Below, piece after piece: positions 18,990 through 27,959 of a stretch of 64,000 bases of DNA. The DNA lies in the NCBI GenBank assembly GCA_021805205.1, contig JAJZFV010000043.1, positions 124,001 to 188,000 on the forward strand, in the 5' to 3' direction. Source of the stretch: Actinomycetes bacterium. GTDB lineage: Bacteria; Actinomycetota; Acidimicrobiia; Acidimicrobiales; Acidimicrobiaceae. Within the stretch, counting starts at the first letter, position 1. Each line of letters starts with the position of its first letter. The notes under the pieces are model-generated. The model was not told the DNA's origin, made no database searches, and saw only the letters and a list, made by a program, of their open reading frames with translations. Made by a program: the position numbers and the translations under genes.

Positions 18990-20396
18990 CTACGTGAGTG
19001 AGTCTATGAAAACTTCCAACTGTCGTAAATTGCGACACTCAACAACTCGATCTGCATACTTCTGATAGTCGCGAACAATTGAATCGCCACTGTTCCAGTA
19101 GTTGGCAGGCTCCGGATTCAAAAAATACAAACCGCGGCTACGTCTTCGCATCTCAGCCATAAGTTCCGCTCTGGAGGCGTGGTAGTTATTACGTGCATCG
19201 CCAAGAATTAAGATCGTCGACTTCTTTGTCAGATCATCTAGATACCTTGATGAAAATTGTTCCAGCGCATGACCATAATCGGTATGTCCATCGAGATGTA
19301 CTACCTTAGCTTCGGTGTTGATTAGGCGAATCGCCTCTTCGATCGAAGAGCTTTGGGAGAAAAAGTCGGTCACCTCATCGATGGCATCGATAAAGACGAA
19401 TGCACGCACCTTTGAGAAGTTCTCCGAAAGCGCGTATACCAATTGCAGAGCAAACCGCGCAAAAGATGCCACTGACCCTGAAATGTCGGCTATCACAAAA
19501 ATCTCCGGCTTGGACGGCCTCCTCTTACGAAGGTGCATCTCAATCGGAACACCACCGTACCTCAATGACTCCCTAAAAGTCTTTCTGAAGTCAAGCTGAC
19601 TTCTCTTCGCTCGCCTAGCGCGCCCCGAAATTCGAGCTCGAAGTTTCGATGCAAGTGGCCCAATTGCATGACGGATCTTTTCTATTTCATCACGAGACGC
19701 CGAAATGAAATCTAGATCCTGAGGTAGAGTCGGCTTGATCGTCTTGGCTACCGCCGTCGCCCCCCTATCTTCAACCAAAATCCTTCTAATTTCGTCTTCG
19801 AGAGAGTCCTTTAGGGACGAGACGAGATCCTCAACCTTGTCGTTAGCTATTACTTTTGCAACAGAACTCAACTGAACACCTTCTTCAGGTCGAAGTGCCG
19901 CGTATATAGCATCAAGGTTGAGCTGTTTCAGTGTTCTGTAACTGTAGTAAACTCCCGATACGCTTCTACCTCGTTCAATTCCAGCGTATCGCGCTACTGC
20001 AATTCTTACCAGGCGTGCAAGTTGTTGGGCGTCGCCACCCTTTAGGGCCTCGATCATCATCTCGCGGAGACCATCAAGATCTACTTGGTCCCCAAAACTC
20101 ATTCCCTCTCCACTTTCGGATTGATCACGATCAGGGGAGTCGTCCGCTTCGAAAAAATTGCTGCGTCGCGAAAAGAAGATATCGAAGACTGTATTAAATA
20201 CTTTTCGGTGCGACTCATTCTTTACCATCGTTGAAAAGAGGGCCACGCGAAGTTGCTCTCTGTCTACTGGAGAGATAGCTTCAATTGCAAGTGTGGCATC
20301 TACCAATTCCGTCATCGAAACTGGTACCCTAACATCCCTAAGGAGACGAGAGAACTCCACCACTGCATCGTAGAAATCGTCGAACGTTTCGCTCAC
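18990..20396 (-). CDS. VWA-domain protein, CoxE-like
   Basis: The 468-residue protein has an N-terminal helical region like CoxE-family proteins ('LRDVRVPVSMTELVDATLAIE') and a C-terminal von Willebrand A domain from ~300 with the MIDAS motif 'IADISGSV' and 'LGDARNNY'. CoxE/MoxR partners act together as ATPase chaperones in metal-cofactor insertion (e.g. CO dehydrogenase) or other complex maturation. The start is GTG and overlaps the moxR stop as GTGA. A target enzyme is not visible nearby, so the client is unknown. Confidence 0.88.
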   Translation of the reverse strand: MSETFDDFYDAVVEFSRLLRDVRVPVSMTELVDATLAIEAISPVDREQLRVALFSTMVKNESHRKVFNTVFDIFFSRRSNFFEADDSPDRDQSESGEGMSFGDQVDLDGLREMMIEALKGGDAQQLARLVRIAVARYAGIERGRSVSGVYYSYRTLKQLNLDAIYAALRPEEGVQLSSVAKVIANDKVEDLVSSLKDSLEDEIRRILVEDRGATAVAKTIKPTLPQDLDFISASRDEIEKIRHAIGPLASKLRARISGRARRAKRSQLDFRKTFRESLRYGGVPIEMHLRKRRPSKPEIFVIADISGSVASFARFALQLVYALSENFSKVRAFVFIDAIDEVTDFFSQSSSIEEAIRLINTEAKVVHLDGHTDYGHALEQFSSRYLDDLTKKSTILILGDARNNYHASRAELMAEMRRRSRGLYFLNPEPANYWNSGDSIVRDYQKYADRVVECRNLRQLEVFIDSLT

Positions 20397-21292
20397 GCTA
20401 GCTTCGCGATCGCCTTGTCAATATCACCTTGGTACTTGAGCAAGACGTTGATGGTTGAACGTACGACGTCATTATCCAAGGTTGGTGCTCCAAGTGAGAT
20501 CAGGGTAAGTGCCCAATCTATCGATTCTGAGACCGAGGGGGACTTCTTTAGGTCAATGCCACGCAAAAAGGCTACGTAATCCGAGATCTCCTTGGCGAGC
20601 GATTCGGTCAATCCCGGAACTTTCATCGTCAAAATGTCTTTTTCTCGCTCCCGGCTCGGGTAACCGAGGTACAAAAATAGGCACCGCCGCTTTAGTGCCT
20701 CTGATAGCTCTCTGGTATTGTTGGACGTCAAAATAACCAATGGCATAGAAGCCGCTTTAATCGTCCCAAATTCAGGAATTGTCACCTGAAAGTCACTTAG
20801 GACCTCCAGAAAGAGTGCCTCGGTTTCAACTTCAACTCGATCAACTTCGTCAACGAGCAAAACCTTTGGATCAGCTCCCGAGATCGCATGAAGCAATGGG
20901 CGCTCAAGCAGAAATTCGGCTGTGAAAATATCTCCCCGAACGCCGCTCCAAGACAGGTCATCGTCGCCATTTTTAGCGCTTTGTATTCGCAGCAACTGTT
21001 TGGAGTAGTTCCACTCATAGATCGCCTTGGCATCGTCAAGGCCCTCGTAACACTGAAGACGAACTAGTTCACGCGATAGTAGTCGCGAAATTGCCTTTGC
21101 TAATTCAGTCTTGCCAGTTCCGGCGGGACCTTCCACCAGAATAGGTTTTGCGAGGCGATTTGCCAGAAAAACCGTGGTGGCAATCTCTCGACTTGGAAGG
21201 TAGTCAACTCCACGCAAACCCTCTTCAACCGCGTCAATCGTGGCCAGGTAGCTACTATCGCTAATCGACAAAATCTCTGTCCTCACATTCAA
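20393..21292 (-). CDS. MoxR-family AAA+ ATPase, CoxD-like
   Basis: A 299-residue AAA+ protein with Walker A 'GPAGTGKTELAKAI' (~58-71), Walker B 'VLLVDEVDRVE', and sensor region 'PLVILTSNNTRELSEAL'. 'REIATTVFLANRLAKPILVEGP' is characteristic of the CoxD-like MoxR branch. Its partner VWA gene overlaps by four bases. The start is unsure: TTG 21292 begins the ORF, with in-frame GTG and TTG codons just after; none has a clear Shine-Dalgarno. It follows proA after only seven bases, so it may be read from the same transcript. Confidence 0.9.
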   Translation of the reverse strand: MNVRTEILSISDSSYLATIDAVEEGLRGVDYLPSREIATTVFLANRLAKPILVEGPAGTGKTELAKAISRLLSRELVRLQCYEGLDDAKAIYEWNYSKQLLRIQSAKNGDDDLSWSGVRGDIFTAEFLLERPLLHAISGADPKVLLVDEVDRVEVETEALFLEVLSDFQVTIPEFGTIKAASMPLVILTSNNTRELSEALKRRCLFLYLGYPSREREKDILTMKVPGLTESLAKEISDYVAFLRGIDLKKSPSVSESIDWALTLISLGAPTLDNDVVRSTINVLLKYQGDIDKAIAKLA

Positions 21293-21299
21293 ACGGGTG

Positions 21300-22547
21300 C
21301 TAGCGAATCTGCCCGCACCCTAAAATCACATACTTCTCTGTAGTTAACTCACGCAACCCCAAAGGACCTCTAGCGTGCAGTTTTTGGGTGCTAATTCCTA
21401 TCTCTGCACCAAGGCCAAGCTCGTTACCGTCGACAAACCTCGTTGACGCATTAACCAAAGTTGCAGCAGCATCAACATCTTCCACGAATCGCTGCGCGTT
21501 GGAGAATTCATTAGTTACAATGGCCTCACTATGACCAGTTCCGTATCGCTCGATATGGAGAATTGCCTCATCAATCGATGGTACTACTCGTACTGCTAGA
21601 ACAAGATCTAAAAACTCATTCGCCCAATCTTCTTCCGCTGCAACCTTGGCATCCGGTAAATAGCTAAGGACAGTTTCGTCCCCACGGATCTCCACGCCTT
21701 GAAGGCTTGAAGCACTTCGATCAAGAAACTCTTTTGCTATCGACTCATGAAGAAGTAGTGTCTCGGCCGCATTGCAAACTCCAGGTCGAGACATCTTTGC
21801 ATTTTTGACGATAGATATCGCCATTTCGATATCAGCACTTGCATCCACATAAATATGACAATTACCATCACCATCGATTACATATGGAACAGTTGCATTC
21901 TCTTTGATCGACTGGATTAAGGATTTGCCGCCGCGTGGTACCAGTAAGTCAATCAAACCATCTTGACGCATAAACTCAATTGCGCTTTTACGATCGGTAA
22001 ATGGAATAAGGGTGATTGCATGGCGATTAATTCCAACCTCCTCCAACGAATCTTGAAGTAGCGATGTGATGTAACTGTTGGAATGAATCGCAGTTGACGA
22101 GCCTCTAAGCAAGGCGACGTTACCTGACTTGATGCACAACCCCGCGGCATCCGAGGTTACGTTTGGTCTATTTTCATAGATAACTGCCACTACGCCTAGG
22201 GGAACTCTGACTTTGCTTACTTTTAAACCATTTGGTCGTCGATAGCCCCGAGAAATTTCACCAACTGGATCTTCTAAGAGTGCAATCTCGGTAAGTTGCG
22301 ACGCCATCGAGTGTACCCTTTTCTCATCCAATCGCAGGCGATCCAGGGCAGTGGCGCCCATTCCAGCTTCGGTAGCTAGCTTGAGGTCAAGTCGGTTCGA
22401 TTCAATTATCGATTCGATGTTCTCAATTAGACGATTCGCCATCGATAGAAGTGCAGCATTTTTCATCTCTGAAGTCGCCGACCTAAGAGATGTGCGCGCA
22501 CCTCTGGCAAGCAAACAATAATCTCTAACTCCAGCCATAGACTCCAT
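21300..22547 (-). CDS. proA: Gamma-glutamyl phosphate reductase
   Basis: ProA reduces gamma-glutamyl phosphate to glutamate semialdehyde with NADPH, second step of proline synthesis. About 415 residues in the aldehyde-dehydrogenase fold: 'VPLGVVAVIYENRPNVTSDAA', 'GNVALLRGSS', the catalytic-cysteine loop 'KMSRPGVCNAAETLL', and 'TRFVDGNELGLGAEIGIST' near the end. The ORF track's TTG at 22562 overlaps the proB stop (TTGA), but ATG 22547 has AGGGAGA six bases upstream and is preferred. Confidence 0.96.
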   Translation of the reverse strand: MESMAGVRDYCLLARGARTSLRSATSEMKNAALLSMANRLIENIESIIESNRLDLKLATEAGMGATALDRLRLDEKRVHSMASQLTEIALLEDPVGEISRGYRRPNGLKVSKVRVPLGVVAVIYENRPNVTSDAAGLCIKSGNVALLRGSSTAIHSNSYITSLLQDSLEEVGINRHAITLIPFTDRKSAIEFMRQDGLIDLLVPRGGKSLIQSIKENATVPYVIDGDGNCHIYVDASADIEMAISIVKNAKMSRPGVCNAAETLLLHESIAKEFLDRSASSLQGVEIRGDETVLSYLPDAKVAAEEDWANEFLDLVLAVRVVPSIDEAILHIERYGTGHSEAIVTNEFSNAQRFVEDVDAAATLVNASTRFVDGNELGLGAEIGISTQKLHARGPLGLRELTTEKYVILGCGQIR

Positions 22548-22558
22548 CCAACTCTCCC

Positions 22559-23644
22559 TCAAGCCAAAATTACCATCTCATCGCGGTGCAAAAATAGTGG
22601 AGAGGCATCAACTTCTACACCACGGCGAGCTTCGATCACTATAGATAGTTCCTTGGACGAAAGCCGTGCCTCACCCTTTGCGACCACAACATTTGAGAGG
22701 TCTCGTACCTCAACCACTGCCCCACCGTCGAAGTCGCCTTCAAAAGATGCTATCCCAACCGAAAGCAGGGATGAATTTCTCTCCACTATCGCCCTCCGGG
22801 CACCTTCGTCGACGTAGACAACTCCTTCAGTTGGACGGGCAAATGCAATCCACAACTTCCGAGCAGAGAGGCGCCGTCTTGATTTCGACACCCAAGTCCC
22901 AGAACCACTGCGACGTTCCAAACCATCGCCAATAGATCGAGGATTAGCCGAAGAGGTGATAAGAGTCTCAACGGAAGACCAGGCTGCAATTCGAGCCGCC
23001 ATTAGCTTGGTAGCCATGCCGCCGCTACCTCGATTGGATCCTGAGCCTCCAGCTACTTCGGCTAATTCTCGAGAAACCTCTTCAACTTGTTCAATGAGGG
23101 TCGCATCTTCACTGAATCTAGGGTCCGCCGAGTACAGTCCATCCTGATCGGTCAGGAGAATGAGACGCTCCGCCCCCACGAGCCCTGCCACAAGGGCAGC
23201 TATACGATCGTTATCACCTAGCCGGATTTCGTCATCGGCAATTGCGTCATTTTCATTCACAATTGGCAAAACCCCAAGCTCTAGCATCTTAGTGAGGGTC
23301 GCTTTAGCTGAAAGGTACTGACGTCTTTCCATGAAGTCAGATGCAGACAGTAGGATTTGCCCAACCAAAATCTTGTACTTCGAAAACTCACGCGCGTAAT
23401 ACGAAAAAAGTTCACCTTGCCCTACCGACGAGGCGACTTGAAGAGTTTCGATGTCGCTCGGTCGCGACAACCTTCCCATCTTTCCAAGACCAAGAGCAAT
23501 AGCACCTGAGGTTACAAGAACGACCTTATGACCGCCTGCAATAGCGGAGTAGACCTGTCGAATTAGGTCGTCCATCACGAGGTGGTTTACCCCAAAATCA
23601 TCGTTAGTGACGGAAGAAGATCCAACCTTGACAACTAAAAGCAC
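22559..23644 (-). CDS. proB: Glutamate 5-kinase
   Basis: ProB phosphorylates glutamate at the gamma-carboxyl, the committed and normally proline-inhibited step. The 361 residues show an amino-acid-kinase domain ('VVKVGSSSVT', 'VTSGAIALG', 'PIVNENDAIADDEIRLGDND', 'GSGGMATKLMAA') and a C-terminal PUA domain from ~275. The start is GTG with AGAGGTGA upstream. It precedes proA directly and follows obgE, the usual actinobacterial order. Confidence 0.96.
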   Translation of the reverse strand: MLLVVKVGSSSVTNDDFGVNHLVMDDLIRQVYSAIAGGHKVVLVTSGAIALGLGKMGRLSRPSDIETLQVASSVGQGELFSYYAREFSKYKILVGQILLSASDFMERRQYLSAKATLTKMLELGVLPIVNENDAIADDEIRLGDNDRIAALVAGLVGAERLILLTDQDGLYSADPRFSEDATLIEQVEEVSRELAEVAGGSGSNRGSGGMATKLMAARIAAWSSVETLITSSANPRSIGDGLERRSGSGTWVSKSRRRLSARKLWIAFARPTEGVVYVDEGARRAIVERNSSLLSVGIASFEGDFDGGAVVEVRDLSNVVVAKGEARLSSKELSIVIEARRGVEVDASPLFLHRDEMVILA

Positions 23645-23690
23645 ATCTTCACCTCTTCAAAAACCCCTCCACTACCGCAACCATAAAGCG

Positions 23691-24971
23691 TCAGTCTCGA
23701 TAGTAGTCAAAAACAAAGTTGGCGATTCTAACCTCGTCACCATCGGTAGCTCCTGCTCGATTCAACTCTCGGTACACACCAAGATGGAATAGTCGAGTCT
23801 GAATGTACTCTAGGGCATCAGGGGTGGTTACGTCAGAGAGCGCCACCGCTCTCTCAGCCACGCGACCAACGACCCTAAACTGTCCGTCACCCTCTTTAAC
23901 CACCTTAAAACCATCCGCAGAAAGAGAGATAACAATCTCTTCTTCATAGAGCGAGACGGGGGTGGACTTTCGCGCATCAGATACCAAGTTGGCCATCTTC
24001 GAGATGAGTGGAGCCACGTTTGTTTTATCGATTGCGGAGATCACAAAGTCGACTTCGAGGCCAAAGTAGGTGGAGGTATCGGCAATGATGTCCCCATCAA
24101 GAAGATCGGCCTTCGAAATTACTACTAAGGAAGGACGCTCAAGCAGGTTAGGCATATAGTTTCCAAGTTCGTCACGAAGAATTTGGTACTGCCGCGCCAC
24201 CTCAATTCCTCCTTGCTCACCTCCGTCTAGGAGGAAGAGCAAGACCCTTGATCTCTCGATATGGCGCAAGAATTCAAAGCCCAAGCCCTTGCCTTCTGAG
24301 GCTCCCTCTATGAGGCCTGGAATATCCGCAACGACAAACTCAATAAAGTCGCCGGTTCCACCATATCGGACAACACCTAGGTTTGGTTTCAATGTGGTAA
24401 ATGGATAGTCGGCGATCTTAGGCTGAGCCCGAGAGATGACCGAGATCAAAGTCGACTTTCCAGCGTTTGGAAATCCCACCAGTGCGACGTCAGCTTTAAG
24501 TTTAAGCTCAAGATTGAGCCAGAACTCCTCGCCGGACTCTCCTTGCTCGGCGAAGGAGGGTGCACGGCGCTTATTCGCCAAAAAGCGAGCATTTCCTCTT
24601 CCGCCCTCACCACCCTTCGCGGCACGAAATCTCATGCCCGCCGTATGCAGGTCACAGACTATGTCACCATCCATGTCACGGACGACTGTGCCGGTTGGCA
24701 TCTTAACTACAATCGTCTTTCCACGATGGCCGTGCCGAGCCTTGCCCATGCCGTGAGAACCACTATCGGCTTTGCGATAAGGCTGGTCCAAAAAGCTAAG
24801 GAGGGACACCATCTCGTCCGTTGCTTCAAGGATCACATCGCCTCCGTCGCCGCCGTCGCCTCCGTCTGGGCCACCCTTGTCAACGTGTGCCTCGCGTCTA
24901 AACGAAACCGAACCGGCTCCGCCGTCGCCAGCTTTGACGTGCAACTGAGCTCTATCAACAAATCCGGACAT
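23691..24971 (-). CDS. obgE: GTPase Obg/CgtA
   Basis: A ribosome-associated GTPase for 50S assembly and stress control. The 426 residues include the glycine-rich Obg domain (1-~158; 'KAGDGGAGSVSFRREAHVDK', 'GGDGGDGGDVI'), a G domain with 'GFPNAGKSTLIS' (G1), 'DIPGLIEGASEGKGLG' (G3) and 'SKADL' (G4), and the C-terminal OCT domain (~350-426). ATG start. It lies after rpmA, separated by a hairpin with a short T-rich run that may reduce read-through. Confidence 0.97.
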   Translation of the reverse strand: MSGFVDRAQLHVKAGDGGAGSVSFRREAHVDKGGPDGGDGGDGGDVILEATDEMVSLLSFLDQPYRKADSGSHGMGKARHGHRGKTIVVKMPTGTVVRDMDGDIVCDLHTAGMRFRAAKGGEGGRGNARFLANKRRAPSFAEQGESGEEFWLNLELKLKADVALVGFPNAGKSTLISVISRAQPKIADYPFTTLKPNLGVVRYGGTGDFIEFVVADIPGLIEGASEGKGLGFEFLRHIERSRVLLFLLDGGEQGGIEVARQYQILRDELGNYMPNLLERPSLVVISKADLLDGDIIADTSTYFGLEVDFVISAIDKTNVAPLISKMANLVSDARKSTPVSLYEEEIVISLSADGFKVVKEGDGQFRVVGRVAERAVALSDVTTPDALEYIQTRLFHLGVYRELNRAGATDGDEVRIANFVFDYYRD

Positions 24972-24983
24972 AAATTATCCCTA

Positions 24984-25018
24984 AAACAAGTAGAACTCCG
25001 CACAAAGCGGAGTTCTAC
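24984..25018 (-). terminator. Intrinsic terminator or attenuator between rpmA and obgE
   Basis: On the minus strand GTAGAACTCCGC and GCGGAGTTCTAC make a perfect 12-bp stem with a five-base loop, followed by TTGTTTTA. It lies 27 bases after the rpmA stop and 18 bases before obgE, so it probably ends most ribosomal-protein transcripts while some continue. Confidence 0.8.
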
Positions 25019-25044
25019 ACTGACAAACCAAACAAAAGTAGGAC

Positions 25045-25290
25045 CTACAGGACGTCCACTAGACGACGACCCTTTCGTTCTCCAAACTTGACGGTACCAG
25101 GAGCCGTTGCAAACAGAGTGTCATCGCTGCCGATTCCGACGTTAACTCCAGGATGAAACTTCGTGCCCCTCTGGCGAACCAAGATCGAACCCGCAGTTAC
25201 ATTCATTCCGTCAAACACCTTGGCGCCTAGACGTTGCGCTTGTGAGTCACGACCATTACGGGTAGACCCACCACCTTTAGTTTTCGACAT
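25045..25290 (-). CDS. rpmA: 50S ribosomal protein L27
   Basis: The 81 residues include the L27 signature '[21 protein letters not shown]' early in the chain and '[19 protein letters not shown]'. The N-terminus 'MSKTKGGG' lacks the cleaved extension found in Firmicutes, so the tail reaching the peptidyl-transferase centre is made directly. ATG with AAGGAG upstream. It follows rplU by 80 bases. Confidence 0.97.
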   Translation of the reverse strand: MSKTKGGGSTRNGRDSQAQRLGAKVFDGMNVTAGSILVRQRGTKFHPGVNVGIGSDDTLFATAPGTVKFGERKGRRLVDVL

Positions 25291-25370
25291 AACCTACTCC
25301 TTAGAAGATGAAGCTAATATCCCGAGTAAGACTTTCCAACTAGAGAATCTCACTCGAAAAAATCTTTGTA

Positions 25371-25673
25371 CTACTTGACGATCTCTAAGACCTTGACAAG
25401 GATGTACTTTTGACGATGGCCAAAGCGACGACGGTTGTTGGACTTATTCTTATAGACAAAGCCGTCAACCTTTGGCCCCTTTGCGAAGCCAATGATCTCG
25501 CCCTTCACCTTTGCGGACTCGGAAGGATTAGTGTCTACACTTCCCTCATCCACAACGAGAATTGGGTCAAATTCAACCGAGTCACCAATTAGGCCGTCAA
25601 GCAGTTCGAGGCGAACTGAATCACCGACTGCTACTTTTTCTTGCTTTCCGCCAGACTTGATAACTGCATACAT
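25371..25673 (-). CDS. rplU: 50S ribosomal protein L21
   Basis: A 100-residue L21: 'MYAVIKSGGKQEKVAVGDSV' at the start and the C-terminal 'NNRRRFGHRQKYILVKVLEI' pattern. L21 binds 23S rRNA in the large subunit. It is located 23 bases after the rng stop and before rpmA, the conserved rng-rplU-rpmA-obgE order. Confidence 0.97.
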   Translation of the reverse strand: MYAVIKSGGKQEKVAVGDSVRLELLDGLIGDSVEFDPILVVDEGSVDTNPSESAKVKGEIIGFAKGPKVDGFVYKNKSNNRRRFGHRQKYILVKVLEIVK

Positions 25674-25696
25674 AGGGATAACATCATAGCAGCTAG

Positions 25697-27640
25697 TTAA
25701 TTGTCTTCTACATCTTTATACAACAATCCGCGACCTTTACACACTGGGCAGGTCTCCGATAGCGCCTCGACCATACCTTCACTGATACGCTGACGGGTCA
25801 TCTCCACCAATCCTAAGGACGAAATGTCATATACCTGAGTCTTAGTCTTATCTCGCGCGAGAGCACTCTTCAGAGCCCTTAGAACGTCTTCCTTGTTGGC
25901 CTCGATCGTCATATCTATGAAGTCGATGATGATAATTCCGCCAATGTCCCTAAGTCGTAATTGCCTTGCGATCTCATCTGCGGCTTCCACGTTTGTCTGG
26001 TGAATCGTCTCCTCGAGTGAAACCGTCCCCACATTGCGCCCAGTATTGACATCGATTACAGTAAGGGCTTCTGCTCTATCGATTATTAGATAACCCCCCG
26101 AAGGCAGCCACACTTTTCGCTCTAACGCCTTGTGTAGCTGTTCGTGAACCATATGAGCTTCAAAGATGGGCATGCCCTTAGCTTCAGTGTCGTAGTATTC
26201 AACACGATCCGCCAGTTCAGGCGTAATACTCGAAACATAGGAGTAAACCTCTTCGAAGATTTCACGATCATCGATAACAACGCCTCGGTAGTTGCGATTG
26301 AACTCCTCACGGATAACCCTTACTGCAACATCTGGTTCAGAGTAAAGGAGAGTCGGAGCGTGGGAGCTCTTTGCTTTCGCCTCGATAGCCTTCCACATCT
26401 CAACCAACTGAGTTATATCCCGCTCAAGCTCATCGGCTGAAGCGCCTTCAGCGGCCGTACGAACAATTACACCAAATCCCTCTGGCTTCAACTCACCTAG
26501 AATTCGACGGAGCCTCTTTCTCTCATCGTCGGGCAGGCGCTTCGAGATGCCGTAGCTATCTGCATTTGGTACAAGAACAACAAAACGGCCCGGTAAAGAT
26601 ACCTCTTGGGTTAGGCGAGCTCCTTTAGTTCCAATCGGATTCTTGGTGACTTGGCACATCACCACTTGACGCGGTCTAAGTAGATTTTCAATGCGAATAT
26701 CCCGCATCGAGGATTCACTCAAATCCTCGCGGTCAAATCTGACGTCTCCTCGGTACAGCACGGCATTCTTGGATGTGCCAATATCTACAAACGCGGCTTC
26801 CATTCCCGCCAATACATTAGTTACTCTCCCGAGGTAGATATTTCCGTCGATCTCATTGGGATCAGCCCCGACCCGAGAGACGTACATCTCCATCAAGGTC
26901 CGACCTTCGCTAACTGCGATCTGTACGGTCTTTTCGGTCTTATGGACGCTCATAAGATAACGTCCAAGCGGTCGGCCATTACGCGTACGGCCTATCCGCT
27001 GATTCGCGCGTCGATTTTGTCGGGAATCGGTTCTTGTCTCATTTGCCAGTTTGGTTTCGACGCTTAACCGAATTGGGTCAACTTCTCCCTCAGTTCGTAC
27101 TCGCCCTGGACGACGTCTCCTTGGCGAAACCGCACCGGGAGTTCTCTGGCTCTCATCGCTTCCTGCAACTGAGAAATCCACCTCGACTCTTGATACTTCT
27201 CCACCGTCAACTACCGAAGCACCTCCTCCGCGGCGACGATTTCTCGATTGACTGTTTCGTTGATTCGGCTGAATAGGAGATCCGGGCAAACGATCTTCAG
27301 ATACAATGCCTAGACTCAAATCTTCACTAGGGGTCTTCTTCGCCTCTACAGGGTCGGTAGAGTTTGCCGGAGAGTTCGGCCTCCGCCTATTGCGTTGTCG
27401 GCTATTCGATTGGCGTTGCGGTCTACCACCGGTTGCGCCTTCCTCAGTAGTTGCCTCATCAGATCCACTTTTGGCAGAGGGCTTTGGCGAAACTTTTGTA
27501 GGTTCAAACGAAAACGGTATTACCTCAACTTTTGGACGATCATCACCGCTCTTACCCCCATTTACGCCACCATCTGCCCCCACGCCGTCGGACCGGTTCG
27601 CGGCCGAGCGCGAACCATTATTTTCTTCACCATTAACCAT
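25697..27640 (-). CDS. rng: Ribonuclease E/G family protein
   Basis: An endoribonuclease for mRNA decay and rRNA processing. About 225 N-terminal residues are low-complexity, rich in Asn, Ser and Arg ('RQSNSRQRNRRRPNS'), and probably disordered. Then come the S1-containing domain ('GNIYLGRVTNVLAGMEAAFVDIG'), the catalytic domain with the two metal aspartates in 'VIDVNTGRNVG' and 'GGIIIIDFIDM', and a Zn-link 'CPVCKGRGLL' at the end. The catalytic core is at the C-terminus, the reverse of E. coli RNase E, as in many actinobacteria. The exact start inside the disordered leader is uncertain. Confidence 0.93.
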   Translation of the reverse strand: MVNGEENNGSRSAANRSDGVGADGGVNGGKSGDDRPKVEVIPFSFEPTKVSPKPSAKSGSDEATTEEGATGGRPQRQSNSRQRNRRRPNSPANSTDPVEAKKTPSEDLSLGIVSEDRLPGSPIQPNQRNSQSRNRRRGGGASVVDGGEVSRVEVDFSVAGSDESQRTPGAVSPRRRRPGRVRTEGEVDPIRLSVETKLANETRTDSRQNRRANQRIGRTRNGRPLGRYLMSVHKTEKTVQIAVSEGRTLMEMYVSRVGADPNEIDGNIYLGRVTNVLAGMEAAFVDIGTSKNAVLYRGDVRFDREDLSESSMRDIRIENLLRPRQVVMCQVTKNPIGTKGARLTQEVSLPGRFVVLVPNADSYGISKRLPDDERKRLRRILGELKPEGFGVIVRTAAEGASADELERDITQLVEMWKAIEAKAKSSHAPTLLYSEPDVAVRVIREEFNRNYRGVVIDDREIFEEVYSYVSSITPELADRVEYYDTEAKGMPIFEAHMVHEQLHKALERKVWLPSGGYLIIDRAEALTVIDVNTGRNVGTVSLEETIHQTNVEAADEIARQLRLRDIGGIIIIDFIDMTIEANKEDVLRALKSALARDKTKTQVYDISSLGLVEMTRQRISEGMVEALSETCPVCKGRGLLYKDVEDN

Positions 27641-27959
27641 CGGTCAAAACTTCTTTCGAATGCAACGCCGTCTTTCTTCGCTATAACTAACGGCGAGAGG
27701 ACGACTGAATCACTTTTACTTGAATCACTCACTAACACGAACCCGCGGTCATAACCACAATCGTTAGGAGAACTAGCTATTGACTCCGATGGGGAGGGGG
27801 CGCCACATGGTTCCAACTTAAGAATCATCCGATTCAAAAACCAAAAAACCGCAACTATTAAAGGAGTGAGAGCTACCGCTCCCTGCAACAAAGTCATTAA
27901 CTCTGAGTTTAGTGGACCCAGCGCCGCCTAGACAATGAAAATTTGGGGACTGATTTGCT
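27641..27959. other. Gap between rng and the PBP2 gene; possible small membrane ORF
   Basis: This 319-base stretch has no confident gene. A minus-strand ORF (27562-27897, 111 residues) starts 63 bases after the PBP2 stop and has one hydrophobic helix ('ALTPLIVAVFWFLNRMIL'), but it has no clear Shine-Dalgarno, no recognised domain and runs 79 bases into rng. rodA, often next to PBP2, is absent. I see no clear terminator. Confidence 0.4.

Noticed and set aside
24543-25091. 182-residue ORF antisense to obgE and rpmA
   Set aside because: It covers two well-supported genes and a terminator; no family resemblance.
27562-27897. Minus-strand 111-residue ORF with one hydrophobic helix
   Set aside because: It overlaps the start of rng by 79 bases, lacks a ribosome site and a recognised domain; kept only as a note on the gap.
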